Assembly (NCBI RefSeq): GCF_025766255.1
Contig: NW_026516924.1
Location: 1 to 19,288 of the forward strand
From: Zychaea mexicana
Lineage: Eukaryota > Mucoromycota > Mucoromycetes > Mucorales > Lichtheimiaceae
Direction: 5' to 3'
Length of the DNA: 19,288 nt
Below, in pieces: positions 1 to 9,937 of this stretch. The translations under genes were made by a program, and so were the position numbers. The notes beneath the pieces are model-generated. The model was not told where the DNA came from, made no database searches, and was given only the letters and a program-made list of their open reading frames with translations. The first letter of the stretch is position 1. Each line of letters opens with the position of its first letter.

Positions 1-374
1 TGGCGAATCAAGATTTATACAGCAGGTTTTAAATTCATGCTCATTGGCAACACCCATCAATAGCAGTTGGCATTCAGCAAGGGCGAATTAGTAAAACGAC
101 TTTGAAAAAAGTCATTTCAATCCTAGACATTCTGCAAGAGATTAGCCTGCTCTGTAAATTGCTTGCCAAAACAAAGGAGGCTATGCAAAAAGGTAAACGA
201 GAAGATAGGATTGAAACGCAGTCGTAAAAAGTGTATACTGCCTGTTGGAAGCCTTGCTTTGGATTGGATGAAACAACCAAGACGATTCAGCGAGGACAAC
301 ATTGTTAGAGGTGGATCAAAACTAGCGCTGCTGTGAAAAAGGTTTTTGATAAAAGGCTTTTCCAAAGCGTTTTG

Positions 375-418
375 GTCACTGTTAATTCACTTTTCCCTGC
401 TAAAAGGTGTCCATCAGA
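375..418 (+). repeat. Short dispersed module, copy 1
   Basis: A module of about 45-52 bp, recognisable by a gtcact start, a pyrimidine-rich centre, then ctgcta/taaa and gtgtcc. Related copies lie at 4038-4089 and 8247-8298. Copies 2 and 3 follow pyrimidine-rich DNA; copies 1 and 3 precede repeats A1 and A2. It may mark the edge of a larger mobile or duplicated unit. Confidence 0.5.
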
Positions 419-432
419 CACTGCTTAGAAAG

Positions 433-450
433 TTTGAGTCGCGACTCAAA
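433..450. repeat. Perfect 18-bp palindrome
   Basis: The sequence TTTGAGTCGCGACTCAAA is its own reverse complement over all 18 bases and is centred on TCGCGA. It lies between the module at 375-418 and the start of repeat A1. It could be a dimeric protein-binding site or the tip of a lost inverted repeat; the sequence does not say which. Confidence 0.6.
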
Positions 451-522
451 TAATTACTAGAGCGGCAAGAACCATCATTGGTTATCAGGTCCACTCGGGA
501 TCATGACCTTTACTATTACTTC

Positions 523-1606
523 TCAAATACACGTACACATACATCAGCACTTAAGAAGTATAAAATAGCCAGCAAATAAGACAATCCAAAATAAGAGGTG
601 GTGGAGAAGAAGAAGAGAGTCCCATATACATCCAAGCTCATCAATTGGAAACTCTAAACCCGAAACCTTAGTAAACCCGGACCAGGACTTGCGCGTTCGA
701 CTAAACCTGCTCGCTCACTGGCGTTCGCTGCCAGGCCCCTAAACCCGTTGCGCTTAATACCCTTCTTTTCAGCCTATTGAGTGTCTTAATGCCCCACGAT
801 GTCCTATGTTCATCAGTAACGTAGCTGCTTGAATTCATGCCAATGCAGTAAGATTAGGCGGATCGCGTGAACAACAGCATTTGCATCTGTGTCCGTGTAA
901 GCATGGAACCTGCATACCTGCGGAAATGCTGCTGTTCCTTATTTTCACAAAACTCAGCTCCACAATAACAAGCTTCAATGACGACGTATTGATGCTGATG
1001 TTCTCTTTTTAGTTTGCAGGTTTAATTCTTCAACTGGGCAATCCAGTGTCTCTTACACAAAAAATCCACAGACCGGTCTTTTTATTTCATAGCGTTTCCT
1101 TCATCACTATAGCACTATAGCGTCAGCAGAAATTGTAAAGATCACATACCGATTATTTTTTGTCTAAGCTTGAATAGTCTGCTGGATCTAAGCCTGGATC
1201 TGTGCAAAGATGATATGAGCAGGACGATGGATTGCCTATTTTTTTTTGGTCGTGAGACATAGATTCCAAAGTAATCGGTGCTGTTGCTGTTCGGTGTGAT
1301 GAGATCTTTGTTTGTATGTTTATACAAGTTGCACCAACAATATAATCAAAAAATTAGTACTGGATACCGTCTTTGTTTGAATTGCTGTGTACCTCTCCTT
1401 TTCTTTACAAGAAAAAACACCGGCTGGCATAGAACATATTCATACGAGTTCGTATGTACGTGCAATGGCGCTGTTAATATCAGAAAACGCCGGTTTTGAC
1501 CAGCAATTGGAATGACCACTGAGGAGTTGTGTAAAACGTGTGTTGTATATTCGTGCGTCAAAGTTTTATATGTGTTCGAGTGCTGTGGGTACGACTGCCG
1601 CCTTAG
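523..1606 (+). repeat. Dispersed ~1.1 kb repeat, copy A1
   Basis: This segment aligns from end to end with 8303-9395 in the same orientation. Similarity begins near the shared tacacatacatcagcact and ends at gccgccttag. After that point A1 continues into unique DNA, while A2 runs straight into element E1. The stretch at about 588-840 is nearly identical between copies, but the rest has many substitutions and small indels. No terminal inverted repeats, poly(A) tail or target-site duplication were found, so its class is unknown. It encodes no recognisable protein. On the minus strand a frame is open in both copies (see findings). Confidence 0.85.
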
Positions 1607-3320
1607 TTTTCTCATTTTGATATGATAAACACGCGTGGCCAACACTCTGTATATATTACATCGTTGCAGGCGTGAAGATCTGCTAATCGTCATCCAGAGA
1701 AATTGTTGTACGCAAACATTCGTGAGAAGCACATGGTGTCAGTGATATCAGTAAAAGTGTATGCTGAGTTGTCAGAGATGCTTGTACGATCGATGGCTGG
1801 GAGCGTTCGTGATATTCATGATTTTTAGAGCTGTGCTGTTCTTTTTCAGCAGCACAGTCACTCAAAGACAGCATGATCATGGTTCACCGTCATATTCATA
1901 TGTATACGCTGATAATCAAGCCAAGTTATAAAAAAGAGATCCTTCTGTTTTTATTTCTTTTACTAGCGCCCTCACACAATCCGTCGTATCAGCAATCCGA
2001 CAAAAGAACTGCCGTTCACAGCACATCTTCTAACCCGCTCAAAACATTATGCTTTTTTTTCAAAATTGATCGTCTTTATTTAAGAATTATATCCTTCTAG
2101 TCCAACACTGTTGCCTTCAACAAACAAAGACCGGCACTCTGAATTATATCTCCACATCACTCATCCACCACAAGCATGCCCAACACAATATATCCTGCCC
2201 AGCAATCACTTTTGACCACTTACCTGGATCCTCACATGTAACAATGATACAAAAACGTAGTATCTTCATTACAAACCACCGCCGCAAGTTAGAATATGGC
2301 TCAAGCTCATCCAGCAATACACATAGAGTACCTTATCACACCAACAGCATCTCGATATGGCTATATGGTCAACAGCCTTGCACTTGTTCCATAAACAAAC
2401 ATAATAACCTGCCCATCCAAATTCCTCTGCCACCGTCGCCAATACCCACAATGCCTGCCGTCAACGATCGCGCGTGTACATGCACTTGTTCATCCTATCA
2501 ATCGTTCTTGCTTTTTAATAAAACAATCCACAAGTGCTGACCAGCTAATATAAAGGAAGATCTTAAATTAGAAAAACTTACCATGTGGATCATAACCTCG
2601 GCAAACACAGTAGGAGCCCATAAGGGAAACGCATGTGTCCGAACAAAAGCTTAGTTCACCCATGGAGAGCCACAACAACAACACAGTCTCAGCCTTAATC
2701 TTGATAAATCCAAAACGGCGGATGAAGGCATACAGCTTAAGCATACACAGGAACGCTATGAGAACAGGTCATCCGTTTGGAGCGGCAGAGCAGCATCTAT
2801 GCACAGCATCGTTGGTAAGCACAGGAAAACCATGAAATAAGACCGTCAAGCAAAGGAGCCTTGGAAACAAGCACGCCAAGAAGAGCCATAATATGTCCGG
2901 CAGAGTTAAGACACCCACGGAAAAGAATTCGTCTGCACAATGAGTAGAATATCCAACACGTCCCCGATCTTCGGTGGCAAGAGAACTGCGAGATGGAGCA
3001 AGTCAACGTATACGGGACAGCCAAAAAAAACAGAGTATGTATTGCAGGAGGCAGAGCAACATGGGTGCCGGCATTGCTGGATTCCATATACAAGAGCAGG
3101 ATAACGTCACCACAGATGGCAGCCAGCACGATTGACGGTAGTGACAGGAGAAAACAACGTTCTGTTGACGGCAAGGACAGAGCACCCGTAGCAAGTGAAG
3201 ATGACAAAGAAGCGTAATGTTCGAGTGGCGTAAAGTGAGATGCAGCAAGCTTGAGTGATGGTGATGAAGGACGTTGAAAGATGAAGCAATGTTGAGTAAT
3301 AGTGAGCAGCAAAAGGACTT
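1607..3320. other. Unassigned stretch, no supported gene
   Basis: This 1.7 kb stretch is not repeated elsewhere in the window. Between about 2560 and 3480 the minus strand is rich in pyrimidines and poor in A, so stop codons are rare and two minus frames stay open: one of 227 codons (2797-3480), and another from about 3000 to 2590 with a single TGA that ends near a GTAAGT donor-like site at about 2584. The products would be hydrophobic and match no family I know. Base composition explains the open frames about as well as coding does. A second donor-like CAG/GTAAGT lies on the minus strand near 2225. Confidence 0.3.
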
Positions 3321-3324
3321 TGGT

Positions 3325-3400
3325 AAAAAAAAAAAAGGCAAAGTAAAAAGTAAAGCAGGAAGAAGAGGGAAGAAAAGAAAAAAAAAAGAAGAGCGAAACA
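3325..3400 (+). repeat. Purine-rich low-complexity tract
   Basis: An almost pure A/G run on the plus strand, with A tracts of 10-12 and GAAGAAGAGG-type stretches. About 100 bp further on the bias flips to the pyrimidine-rich minisatellite at 3500-4035. Confidence 0.75.
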
Positions 3401-3499
3401 GCAGCGGTACCCTCTTGCTTCAGGTATATATACCGTTCTGGGGCCCCGAGCCCATCGGAAGAAGATGCTTTCCCATACATGCAGTGGTGGTAACCATGA

Positions 3500-4035
3500 C
3501 AACCGCGGCTTTACCCCTTTCAACCCTTTTCCCATGCTTCCTTTCTTTCCTTTACTGCTTTTGCTACGCCCTTCCTTTTCCATTACTCCTCCTTTTACTT
3601 TTCGCTTCTTCTTGTTTACGCTTCCCTTTTCGTTTTCATGCTGTCACTCCGCTCGACTTGTTCTTTCTTTTTTACGTGTGCTACGTTCTTCCCTTTTCGT
3701 TCACTCTTGTCATTTTCCCACCCATTCCCTTTTCGTTTCCGCGTTCCCTTTTCGTTTCCGCGTTCCCTTTTTGTTCAGTCTTGTCATTTTCCCACCCATT
3801 CCGTTTTCATTCACTGCTAGTCATTCCCCCCCCCCATTCCCTTTTCGTTCACTATTTGTCATTTCCCCCCGTTCCCTTTTCGTTTCTACGTTTTTCTTTT
3901 CGTAACCATGGTTCCCTTTTCGTTTCCGCGTTCCCTTTTTGTTCAATCTTGTCATTCTCCCACCCATTCCTTTTCCGTTACTATGTTCCCTTTTCGTCAC
4001 TGCGGTTCCCTTTTCGTCACTCTTCCAAAAAGAGT
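3500..4035 (+). repeat. Pyrimidine-rich degenerate minisatellite
   Basis: The tract is built from the core TTCCCTTTTCGT with variable spacers such as TTCCGCG, CACTC and TGTCATTTTCCCACCCA. A larger block recurs: the ~65 bp at about 3745-3808 and 3909-3975 are nearly the same. Strand bias is extreme, with very few purines on the plus strand. It gives rise to a 273-codon open frame that is very rich in Phe, Ser and Pro. I treat that frame as a by-product of stop-poor repeats, not a gene. Related but weaker pyrimidine-rich DNA lies at about 8155-8240. Confidence 0.75.
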
Positions 4036-4037
4036 TT

Positions 4038-4089
4038 GTCATTGTCATTTTGCTTTCCCCTGCTTAAACGTGTCCGACATAGATTTATG
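4038..4089 (+). repeat. Short dispersed module, copy 2
   Basis: Second copy of the module described at 375-418, ending in gtgtccgacatagatttatg. It links the pyrimidine minisatellite to the 80-bp tandem array. Confidence 0.55.
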
Positions 4090-4425
4090 GGTTGACGCTA
4101 TGCTTTATTCCTATCCTAATCACTCTCCTCATGCTTTCTTCGCTTCGCTTGGGTTGCACTTCGTGCATGGGTTGACGCTATGCTTTATTCCTATCCTAAT
4201 CACTCTCCTCATGCTTTCTTTGCTTCGCTTGGGTTACGCTTCGTGCATGGGTTTATGCTATGCTTAATGTATATCTTAATAACTCTCCTCATGTGTTCTT
4301 CGATTCACTCAGTTTGTGCTTCGCACATAGGTTGACACTATGATTATTCCCTGTCTTAATTACTCTACTAATGCTTTCTTTGCTTTGCTTGGGTTGTGCT
4401 TTGCGTGGGTATATACTATAGGTAT
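4086..4425 (+). repeat. 80-bp tandem array, about 4.2 diverging copies
   Basis: The phrase ATGGGTTGACGCTATGC and its variants start at about 4087, 4167, 4247 and 4327, an exact 80-bp period. Copies 1 and 2 are almost identical; copies 3 and 4 drift progressively toward the right end. Most units contain a short inverted repeat of the type TGCACTTCGTGCA (5-bp arms, TTC loop). No coding role is apparent. Confidence 0.9.
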
Positions 4426-5841
4426 TAAACCATAATACCCAAACATTGAAAAATCCACGATTTCCATTTTGATCCGAAAAAAGAATAATATCTAAAAAGT
4501 TTCAAGAAAATAAAGCCCTTTTGATCTGAAAATAATATGGTGTTTAATCTATATAACTTATTATCCTTATAAACATGTTTGATCCATAACAATTTTTTTG
4601 AATCTAAAGAAAATATTTTATTACTGATTAATATATAAAAACTTCCTTATCATCATATTGAATAATTGTTTATTGGAAAATCCAGTAGATCCACTAAATA
4701 TTTTTGCTATAGATTATTCCCGGTGCAGGTGCAGGTGTTGGTATATGTGATAATGAAGACAACACTGGAACTGTTGCTTCAATTGCATGCTGAAGCTATT
4801 ATTGACACTACTGTGGATGGTAATAGTCATCATCATCATCATTATTTTGTAGTTCTTCTGCTAAAAATGTCAAAAGAATACTATTTAACATCATTGCCGT
4901 CGTTCTTCTTGGTAGATTACTGCCAAATCTGATGCATCATCATCATCGTCAATGTCTCTAGACGGCGCTCAAATGATTCATATTGGCTGTGTGGGGTTAT
5001 ATATGTGAGGATCGTGAGTGCATGATAGTAGTTGCTTATATTTTCTTTCTAAACATTGATCTAAAAAACGTCAAAACGGGACCGTTTATTGTCATTGCCA
5101 TTGTTTTCTTCAACATAATGTTGCCAATATATAAGATCCAATATCAACATTGCCTTATGATACTGCCAGCTCATAGACATATGTATTATTATTATTAGTA
5201 CAGCATCATGCTAGATGCTAAAGTGATCCAGCATTCTACACAGTGCAATTAGACCTTTTATTGTCATTGTTATTATGGTGCTGCTTAGAATGCTTTCAGC
5301 AACTATGATCTAATGCTATTATTTATTACTGTCCATACCTACGCTTGGTCCGATTTTTTTTTTACAAGTTCTTGGTGAGAACATAGTCTCTTAGAGTCTA
5401 GTCTTGATATTTTTGGTCGCTGCTGAATATAAGTTTGAATGATACTCAATATAGCAAGTGCCGTCGTCCATTTGGGATATATGTTACTATGATAATAAAC
5501 AATTAAAGAGAGGCAACAAAAAAAAGCATAAGGTCGTACTCAATACATAAGAGTTTGACCAGAAGACATACTTTCTAAATAGTTTCTATACACGGTCTGA
5601 ACCATCTACATATGGGCATTAAACTGCCCTTCACCACAAATACCAGGTTCTTCCCTTAAAGTAAATTGCTCTTCTTCACAACTTTTCCACATATCTTTTT
5701 TGTTGTGTTCGAATTCACTATGACATCTATTCAGAAGAAACGACTATTGTTGTGTAAGATCATAAAAAAGTCCTCATAAGAATGACTCTCTTTATTTTAA
5801 TTGTTGTATATAAAATAAATATGAAAATGATATCCTTGCAC
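4426..5841. other. AT-rich gene-free stretch with microsatellites
   Basis: No gene is supported. Short microsatellites occur at 4725-4737 (GGTGCA type), 4827-4842 (CAT)n, 4931-4951 (CATCAT/CGT) and 5181-5196 (ATT)n. Fragments resembling TTATTGTCATTGCCATTG recur near 4890, 5090 and 5258, which hints at a very diverged tandem repeat of about 170-215 bp. Open frames here are under 90 codons and low in complexity. Confidence 0.4.
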
Positions 5842-6660
5842 TCCATATGGCCGATCCGATCCCTAACCATTACAGAGACGCGCAACAGCGACCGTCGTGT
5901 TCTACAGACGCTGCTCGTTCGATTGGTGGTTGTTGTGTGCCATTTGGATCAGTGGATCGTGAGATCTTCGTCGTTTTTAGTGGATGCTGCTATTAGTTTT
6001 GCCAGTGAAGTGTAACACAATTGCTTATCCATCGACTGTTGTTGTTCGCATTCCTTCCCAACCATCACAGAGATCTCCAAAAACGATCGTCGTGTTCTAC
6101 AGACGCTGCTCGTTCGATTAGTGGTTGTTGTGTGCCATTTGAATCAGTGGATCGTGAGACCGTGGTGCTTTTTGGTGGTTGCTCCTGTTATTTTTACAGT
6201 TGGAGTATAATACAATCGCATATCCATCCCCGTTCCTGTCCCTACTCCTTCTAAAATCATCGCTGGGACTTGCACCATGAATCGTCGTGTTCGGGAGAAG
6301 CTGCTCGTTCGACTGGTGCTTGTTGTGTGTGATTCAAATCAGTGGATCGCGAGAACGACGTCATTTTTGGTGGATGCTGCTATTATTTTTGTTATTATTG
6401 TATAAGAACATAGCACTGGCTCGACTGTTGTTGTTCGTACTCCTTTAAAACGCATCGCAGAGACGCGCGACAGCGACCGTCGTGTTCGGAAGAAGCTGCT
6501 CGTTCTATTGGTGGTCGTTGTGTACAATTCAAATCAGTGGATCGTGAGACCGTCGTCGTTTTGCGTGGTTATTGCTGTTATTTTTGTTATTGCGTATGTT
6601 GTATATAAAGTAGCACCGCCACTCTCCATCTTGGCTATACAATGTACAGGAAATCATTAA
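5842..6660 (+). repeat. 195-bp satellite array B1
   Basis: Four units are aligned by CAGTGGATCGTGAGA-type anchors at 5950, 6145, 6340 and 6535, giving a period of exactly 195 bp each time. Each unit has a GAGACGCGC-type start, CGTCGTGTTC, GCTGCTCGTTCG, the CAGTGGATCG anchor, CCGTCGTCG and a T-rich end. The array exits through TATATAAAGTAGCACC and a ~50-bp tail that is also found at the end of array B2. Because 195 is a multiple of three, frames persist between units and give short spurious open frames. Confidence 0.9.
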
Positions 6661-7261
6661 TTAAAAAAAGAGGCACTCGGCCGTAAAGAACATTCAAGAA
6701 AAAAAAGTGGGCTTGACTGTACTTACTTTCCGTGTAGATTTACATCAGATTCAAACACTAATCAATAGAGCGAGTTGATTTCCTATAGAACGAAATCCGT
6801 CAGCACACATCTAGACCATCTACTAATTAACGCCGCACTCAGTAACCAATGCTAAATTGTTCTTCAATGAGCTCCCCATACAAGCTCACATACCTCTCTT
6901 TTATGAAGCCGTCTTGGCCTTACAGCTGGAAGAGTAAAACAAAAGGAAGCCTGCAAGCAACAAATGCTTGAACGGGTTTTGAAAAAAGTATTTTTTTGTG
7001 GAAATCACACTGTTTTTGCCCAATGGAAAACGCTAATGGCGCCGGAAGCACTATTTCTCCGAGAACTCCTGCTAAACATACGCAGCTCAAGTAGATATAA
7101 TGCAACAGATGACAAGACACTTTATTTCGCGGCAGTGTGGTGCCCATGATGATGACATGATTATGGTGGAGATGATGATGACATGATGACGGGGATGGGG
7201 ATGGGGATTGTAGTAAAGAGACACAGAATAACAGTAGAGGATCGCAAAGAAACGTAGTTCT
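6661..7261. other. Spacer between satellite arrays B1 and B2
   Basis: No supported gene. It contains an imperfect GATGATGACATGAT repeat with GGGGAT triplication at about 7147-7207. Scattered weak matches to 5520-5760 (for example ACCATCTAC followed by TAAATTG and a pyrimidine run) suggest that spacer plus array may have been duplicated as a ~1.1 kb block, but the match is too diverged to be certain. Confidence 0.35.
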
Positions 7262-7750
7262 TTTTGGTGGGTGCTAATTTATTTCTGTTGTTGCTGGTGT
7301 ATAATAGAATCGCATATCCATCGACTGTTGTGGTTCGCACTCATTCATAAACCATCGCAGAGACACACGACAACGACGTCGTGTTCGAGAGAAGCTGCTC
7401 GTCCAACCGGTGCTTGTAGTGTGCGATTCAAATCAGTGGATTGTGAGACCGTCGTCGATTTGCGTGGATGTCGCTGTTATTTTTGCTGCTGGTGTATAAC
7501 AATATCCACCACCGTTCCTGCTGTTACTCCTTCCAAAATCATCGCAGAGACATGCAACAACAGTCGTCGTGTTCAGGAGAAGTTGCGCGTTCTATTGGTG
7601 GTCGTCGTGTACAATTCGAATCCGTGGATCATGAGACCGTCGTCGTCTTCGTGGTTGTTACTGCTATTTTTGCTGCTCTATATGTTGCTGTATATAAAAT
7701 AGCACCGCTATTGTCCATCTTGGCTATACATTGTACAGGAAATCATTAAA
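7262..7750 (+). repeat. 195-bp satellite array B2
   Basis: A partial unit followed by two full units, with anchors at 7434 and 7622 (188 bp apart). It ends in TATATAAAATAGCACC and the same tail as B1 (ccatcttggctatac, tgtacaggaaatcattaa), so B1 and B2 are duplicates of one array-plus-tail block. Its second full unit is the one that most clearly resembles the 205-bp satellite of elements E1 and E2. Confidence 0.85.
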
Positions 7751-7792
7751 CAAAAACAAAAAAAAAACACACACAAGGACTGAGGCCAAGAG

Positions 7793-8017
7793 ATGAGTTT
7801 CATTCGAGATGCTTTATTGGTGTTGAAAGGAAAAAGTGCGAGATGTGTAAAATTCGAGTTTGAAATTAGAGAAAGCGTACAAGACGAACGTTGCTTGAGT
7901 GAAGAAGATAGGACGAGTGTTGTTCGAATGGTGTTCAAAAGGAACGTCAGATGCGGCAAAGCTGGATTCCGATGGAGCGTGTGCAAGATGGCAATTCGAG
8001 TGTTGAAATGGCGGTGA
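7793..8017 (+). CDS. Short ORF of unknown function (74 aa)
   Basis: A 74-codon frame starting MSFIRDALLVLKGK and ending in a basic, aromatic tail (IRVLKWR). It is balanced in composition and not made of repeats, unlike most open frames nearby. TATATAAA at 7687-7694, the exit sequence of array B2, lies about 100 nt upstream and could act as a core promoter. There is no recognisable domain, intron, signal peptide or membrane segment. TTCGA-type words recur through it about every 50-75 bp. It may well be chance. Confidence 0.2.
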   Translation: MSFIRDALLVLKGKSARCVKFEFEIRESVQDERCLSEEDRTSVVRMVFKRNVRCGKAGFRWSVCKMAIRVLKWR

Positions 8018-8246
8018 GCAGTAATGAATAAAATAATACAAAGAAGTGAAAGAGCAGAAGCTACCTTTCGTGTAAAAATTTTTTCTTTATGGAGCGCTGC
8101 ACCTTGAAAGGGCCTTTACCAAACACGGTGCTCATGATCATAGATGCTATCACCTTTTCGCCTTGCCTTGTCGTTTCCTCACGTTCCTTCTGCCTTTCCC
8201 ATCTGTTTGTGCTTGTAATCAACACTTCTTTTACAACATATTTTCG

Positions 8247-8298
8247 GTCACTGCCATTTTACTTTCATCTGCTAAAATGTGTCCGATATAAGTTTATG
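8247..8298 (+). repeat. Short dispersed module, copy 3
   Basis: Third copy of the module at 375-418 and 4038-4089 (gtcactgcc to gtgtccgatataagtttatg). It is preceded by pyrimidine-rich DNA (8155-8240) like the minisatellite at 3500-4035 and followed at once by repeat A2. Confidence 0.6.
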
Positions 8299-8302
8299 AT
8301 CT

Positions 8303-9395
8303 CTCTAATACAGGTACACATACATCAGCACTCAAGAAGTGTAAAACATCCAACAAATAAAACAATCCAAAATAAGAGGTGGTCGAGAAGAAGAAGAGAG
8401 TCCCATATACATCCAAGCTCATCAATTGGAAACTCTAAACCCGGAACCTTAGTAAACCCGGACCAGGACTTGCGCGTTCGACTAAACCTGCTCGCTCACT
8501 GGCGTTCGCTGCCAGGCCCCTAAACCCGTTGCGCTTACACGCCCTTCTTTTCAGCCTATTGAGTGTCTTAATGCCCCACGATGTCCTATGTTCATCAGTA
8601 ACGTAGCTGCTTGAATTCATGACATTGCAGTAAGATCTGTTGGATCGCGTGAACATAAGCATTGCATTTGTGTCTGTATAAGCAAGAAGCCTGTATAACT
8701 GCGCAAATGCTGCTGTTTCCTTCTATTTTTACAAAGATCCAACTCCACAACTACAAGCTCCAACGACGACGTATTGATGCTGATGCTCTCTTTTCAGTTT
8801 GCAGGTTTAATTCTCTGGGCAATCCAGTGTCTCTTACACAGAAAATCCACAGACCGGCCTTTTTATTCTAATGCGTTTCCTTCATCACTATAGCACTATA
8901 GCATCAGCAGAAAATGTAAAGATCATATACCGATTATTTTTGTCTAAGCTTAGATAGTTTGCCAAATCGAAGCCTGAATGTAGGCAAATATGATATGAGT
9001 AAGATTGCCTGTTTTTTTGGTCGCGAGACATGATTCAAAAGTGATCGGTGCTGTTGCAGTTCGGTGTAATGGGATGATATATACATCTTTACTTGTATGT
9101 TGATACAAGTGCATCAACGTCATAATCAAAAAATTAGCGCTGGATAGCGTCTTTGTTTTAATGGTGCTGTGTACCTCTCCTCTTCTTTACAATAAGAGAA
9201 AAAAAGTACTGGCTGGCATAGAATGTATTCAAACAAGTTCGCCTGTACGTGCAATGGCGTTGCTAATGTCAGAAAACGCATGTTTTGACCAGCAATTAGA
9301 ATGACCACTGATGAATTGTGTAAAACGTGTGTTGTATATTTGTTCGTCAACTTTTTATATATGTTCGAATGCTGTGGGTACGAGTGCCGCCTTAG
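8303..9395 (+). repeat. Dispersed ~1.1 kb repeat, copy A2
   Basis: Second copy of the repeat at 523-1606, in the same orientation and nearly the same length. The near-identical core is at about 8370-8625. Similarity to A1 stops abruptly at CTTAG (9395), where element E1 begins with the palindrome CCAGATCTGG. Either E1 landed at the edge of A2, or a rearrangement joined them. Confidence 0.85.
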
Positions 9396-9747
9396 CCAGA
9401 TCTGGGGTCATTCACGGTCATTTAGGTCATCGTTGCTAAATTGTCCGTACGTTACGGACTATTTGACCAATTAAATGTCGCGGATGGTCCGGGACCATTA
9501 TTTATCCAGCCGCCATTAGCAGCAAAGCTGTATAGACGGCAGATATACCCCTCAGCAGCTTCCACTGATTGGATTTTCATATACGAACATGCACCAGAAT
9601 CGCAGATGCCACATTTCTTAATGTATTTTTAAGCTTAAAGCATATGGAGCAGTTTTTATTTATCACACGACAAGAGAATCTCATTTCACAAAATAGCAAT
9701 TTATTACAGCATGCTAATACTATACACTCAAAAATGCTATTGCTTCC

Positions 9748-9857
9748 TTACCTGCATATCACGGTTGCTTTCCACAGATCCATCGAAGAATATAGCTTTA
9801 CTGTCGTTATATCTATTGTATCCTTCTCTTCCTCACCTATAAACAATGAGATATTAC
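9748..9857 (-). pseudogene. Decayed exon matching the E2 relic gene
   Basis: On the minus strand, a frame reading GEEEKDTIDITTVKLYSS and ending CR-stop (TAA at 9748-9750) aligns without indels with the last exon of the relic gene at 11582-11994. An AATAAA signal lies 43 nt past the stop (9700-9705). The GTAAGAG donor seen in the E2 copy is changed here, and the upstream frame hits a stop, so this copy looks dead. Confidence 0.3.
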
Positions 9858-9937
9858 CATTTCGGATCCTTGTAGTAATCCTCATTTGCTTCAGGCCGCT
9901 CTTGATCTATAATAATCCACACGCTCTTTTTACCGCA

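Larger units (their letters stand above)
1..522. other. Left flank without a clear gene
   Basis: No intact gene is visible. The plus strand in frame 1 is open from about 127 to 333 (roughly 69 codons, rich in Lys, Arg and Leu) and again to about 450, but in-frame stops interrupt it, so it could be an old gene remnant or chance. Two items stand out: a perfect 18-bp palindrome at 433-450 and, at 375-418, a copy of a short module that recurs at 4038-4089 and 8247-8298. Confidence 0.3.

Noticed and set aside
600..760. Telomere-like TAAACCC words
   Set aside because: They are spaced 30-40 bp apart and not tandem, so this is not a telomere or interstitial telomeric array.
588..780. tRNA- or SINE-like pol III boxes in the conserved island of repeat A
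   Set aside because: GTTCGAC resembles part of a B box, but no convincing A box or cloverleaf is present at the right distance and there is no poly(A) or T-run end.
2797..3480. 227-codon minus-strand open frame, possibly a membrane protein
   Set aside because: The strand is pyrimidine-rich and A-poor, and a second frame is open in the same place. The N-terminal half is the complement of the purine tract, and no motif or clear promoter was seen.
3274..4095. Longest open frame of the window (273 codons, plus strand)
   Set aside because: It runs through the purine tract and pyrimidine minisatellite. The product is almost only Phe, Ser, Pro and Leu, and the absence of stops follows from base composition.
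7147..7207. GATGATGACATGAT repeats as a coding acidic or His-rich stretch
   Set aside because: Short, frame-inconsistent microsatellite with no surrounding open frame.
5860..7690. Direct-repeat array as a CRISPR
   Set aside because: Repeats are ~195 bp with no unique spacers, in an intron-bearing eukaryotic genome; this is a satellite.
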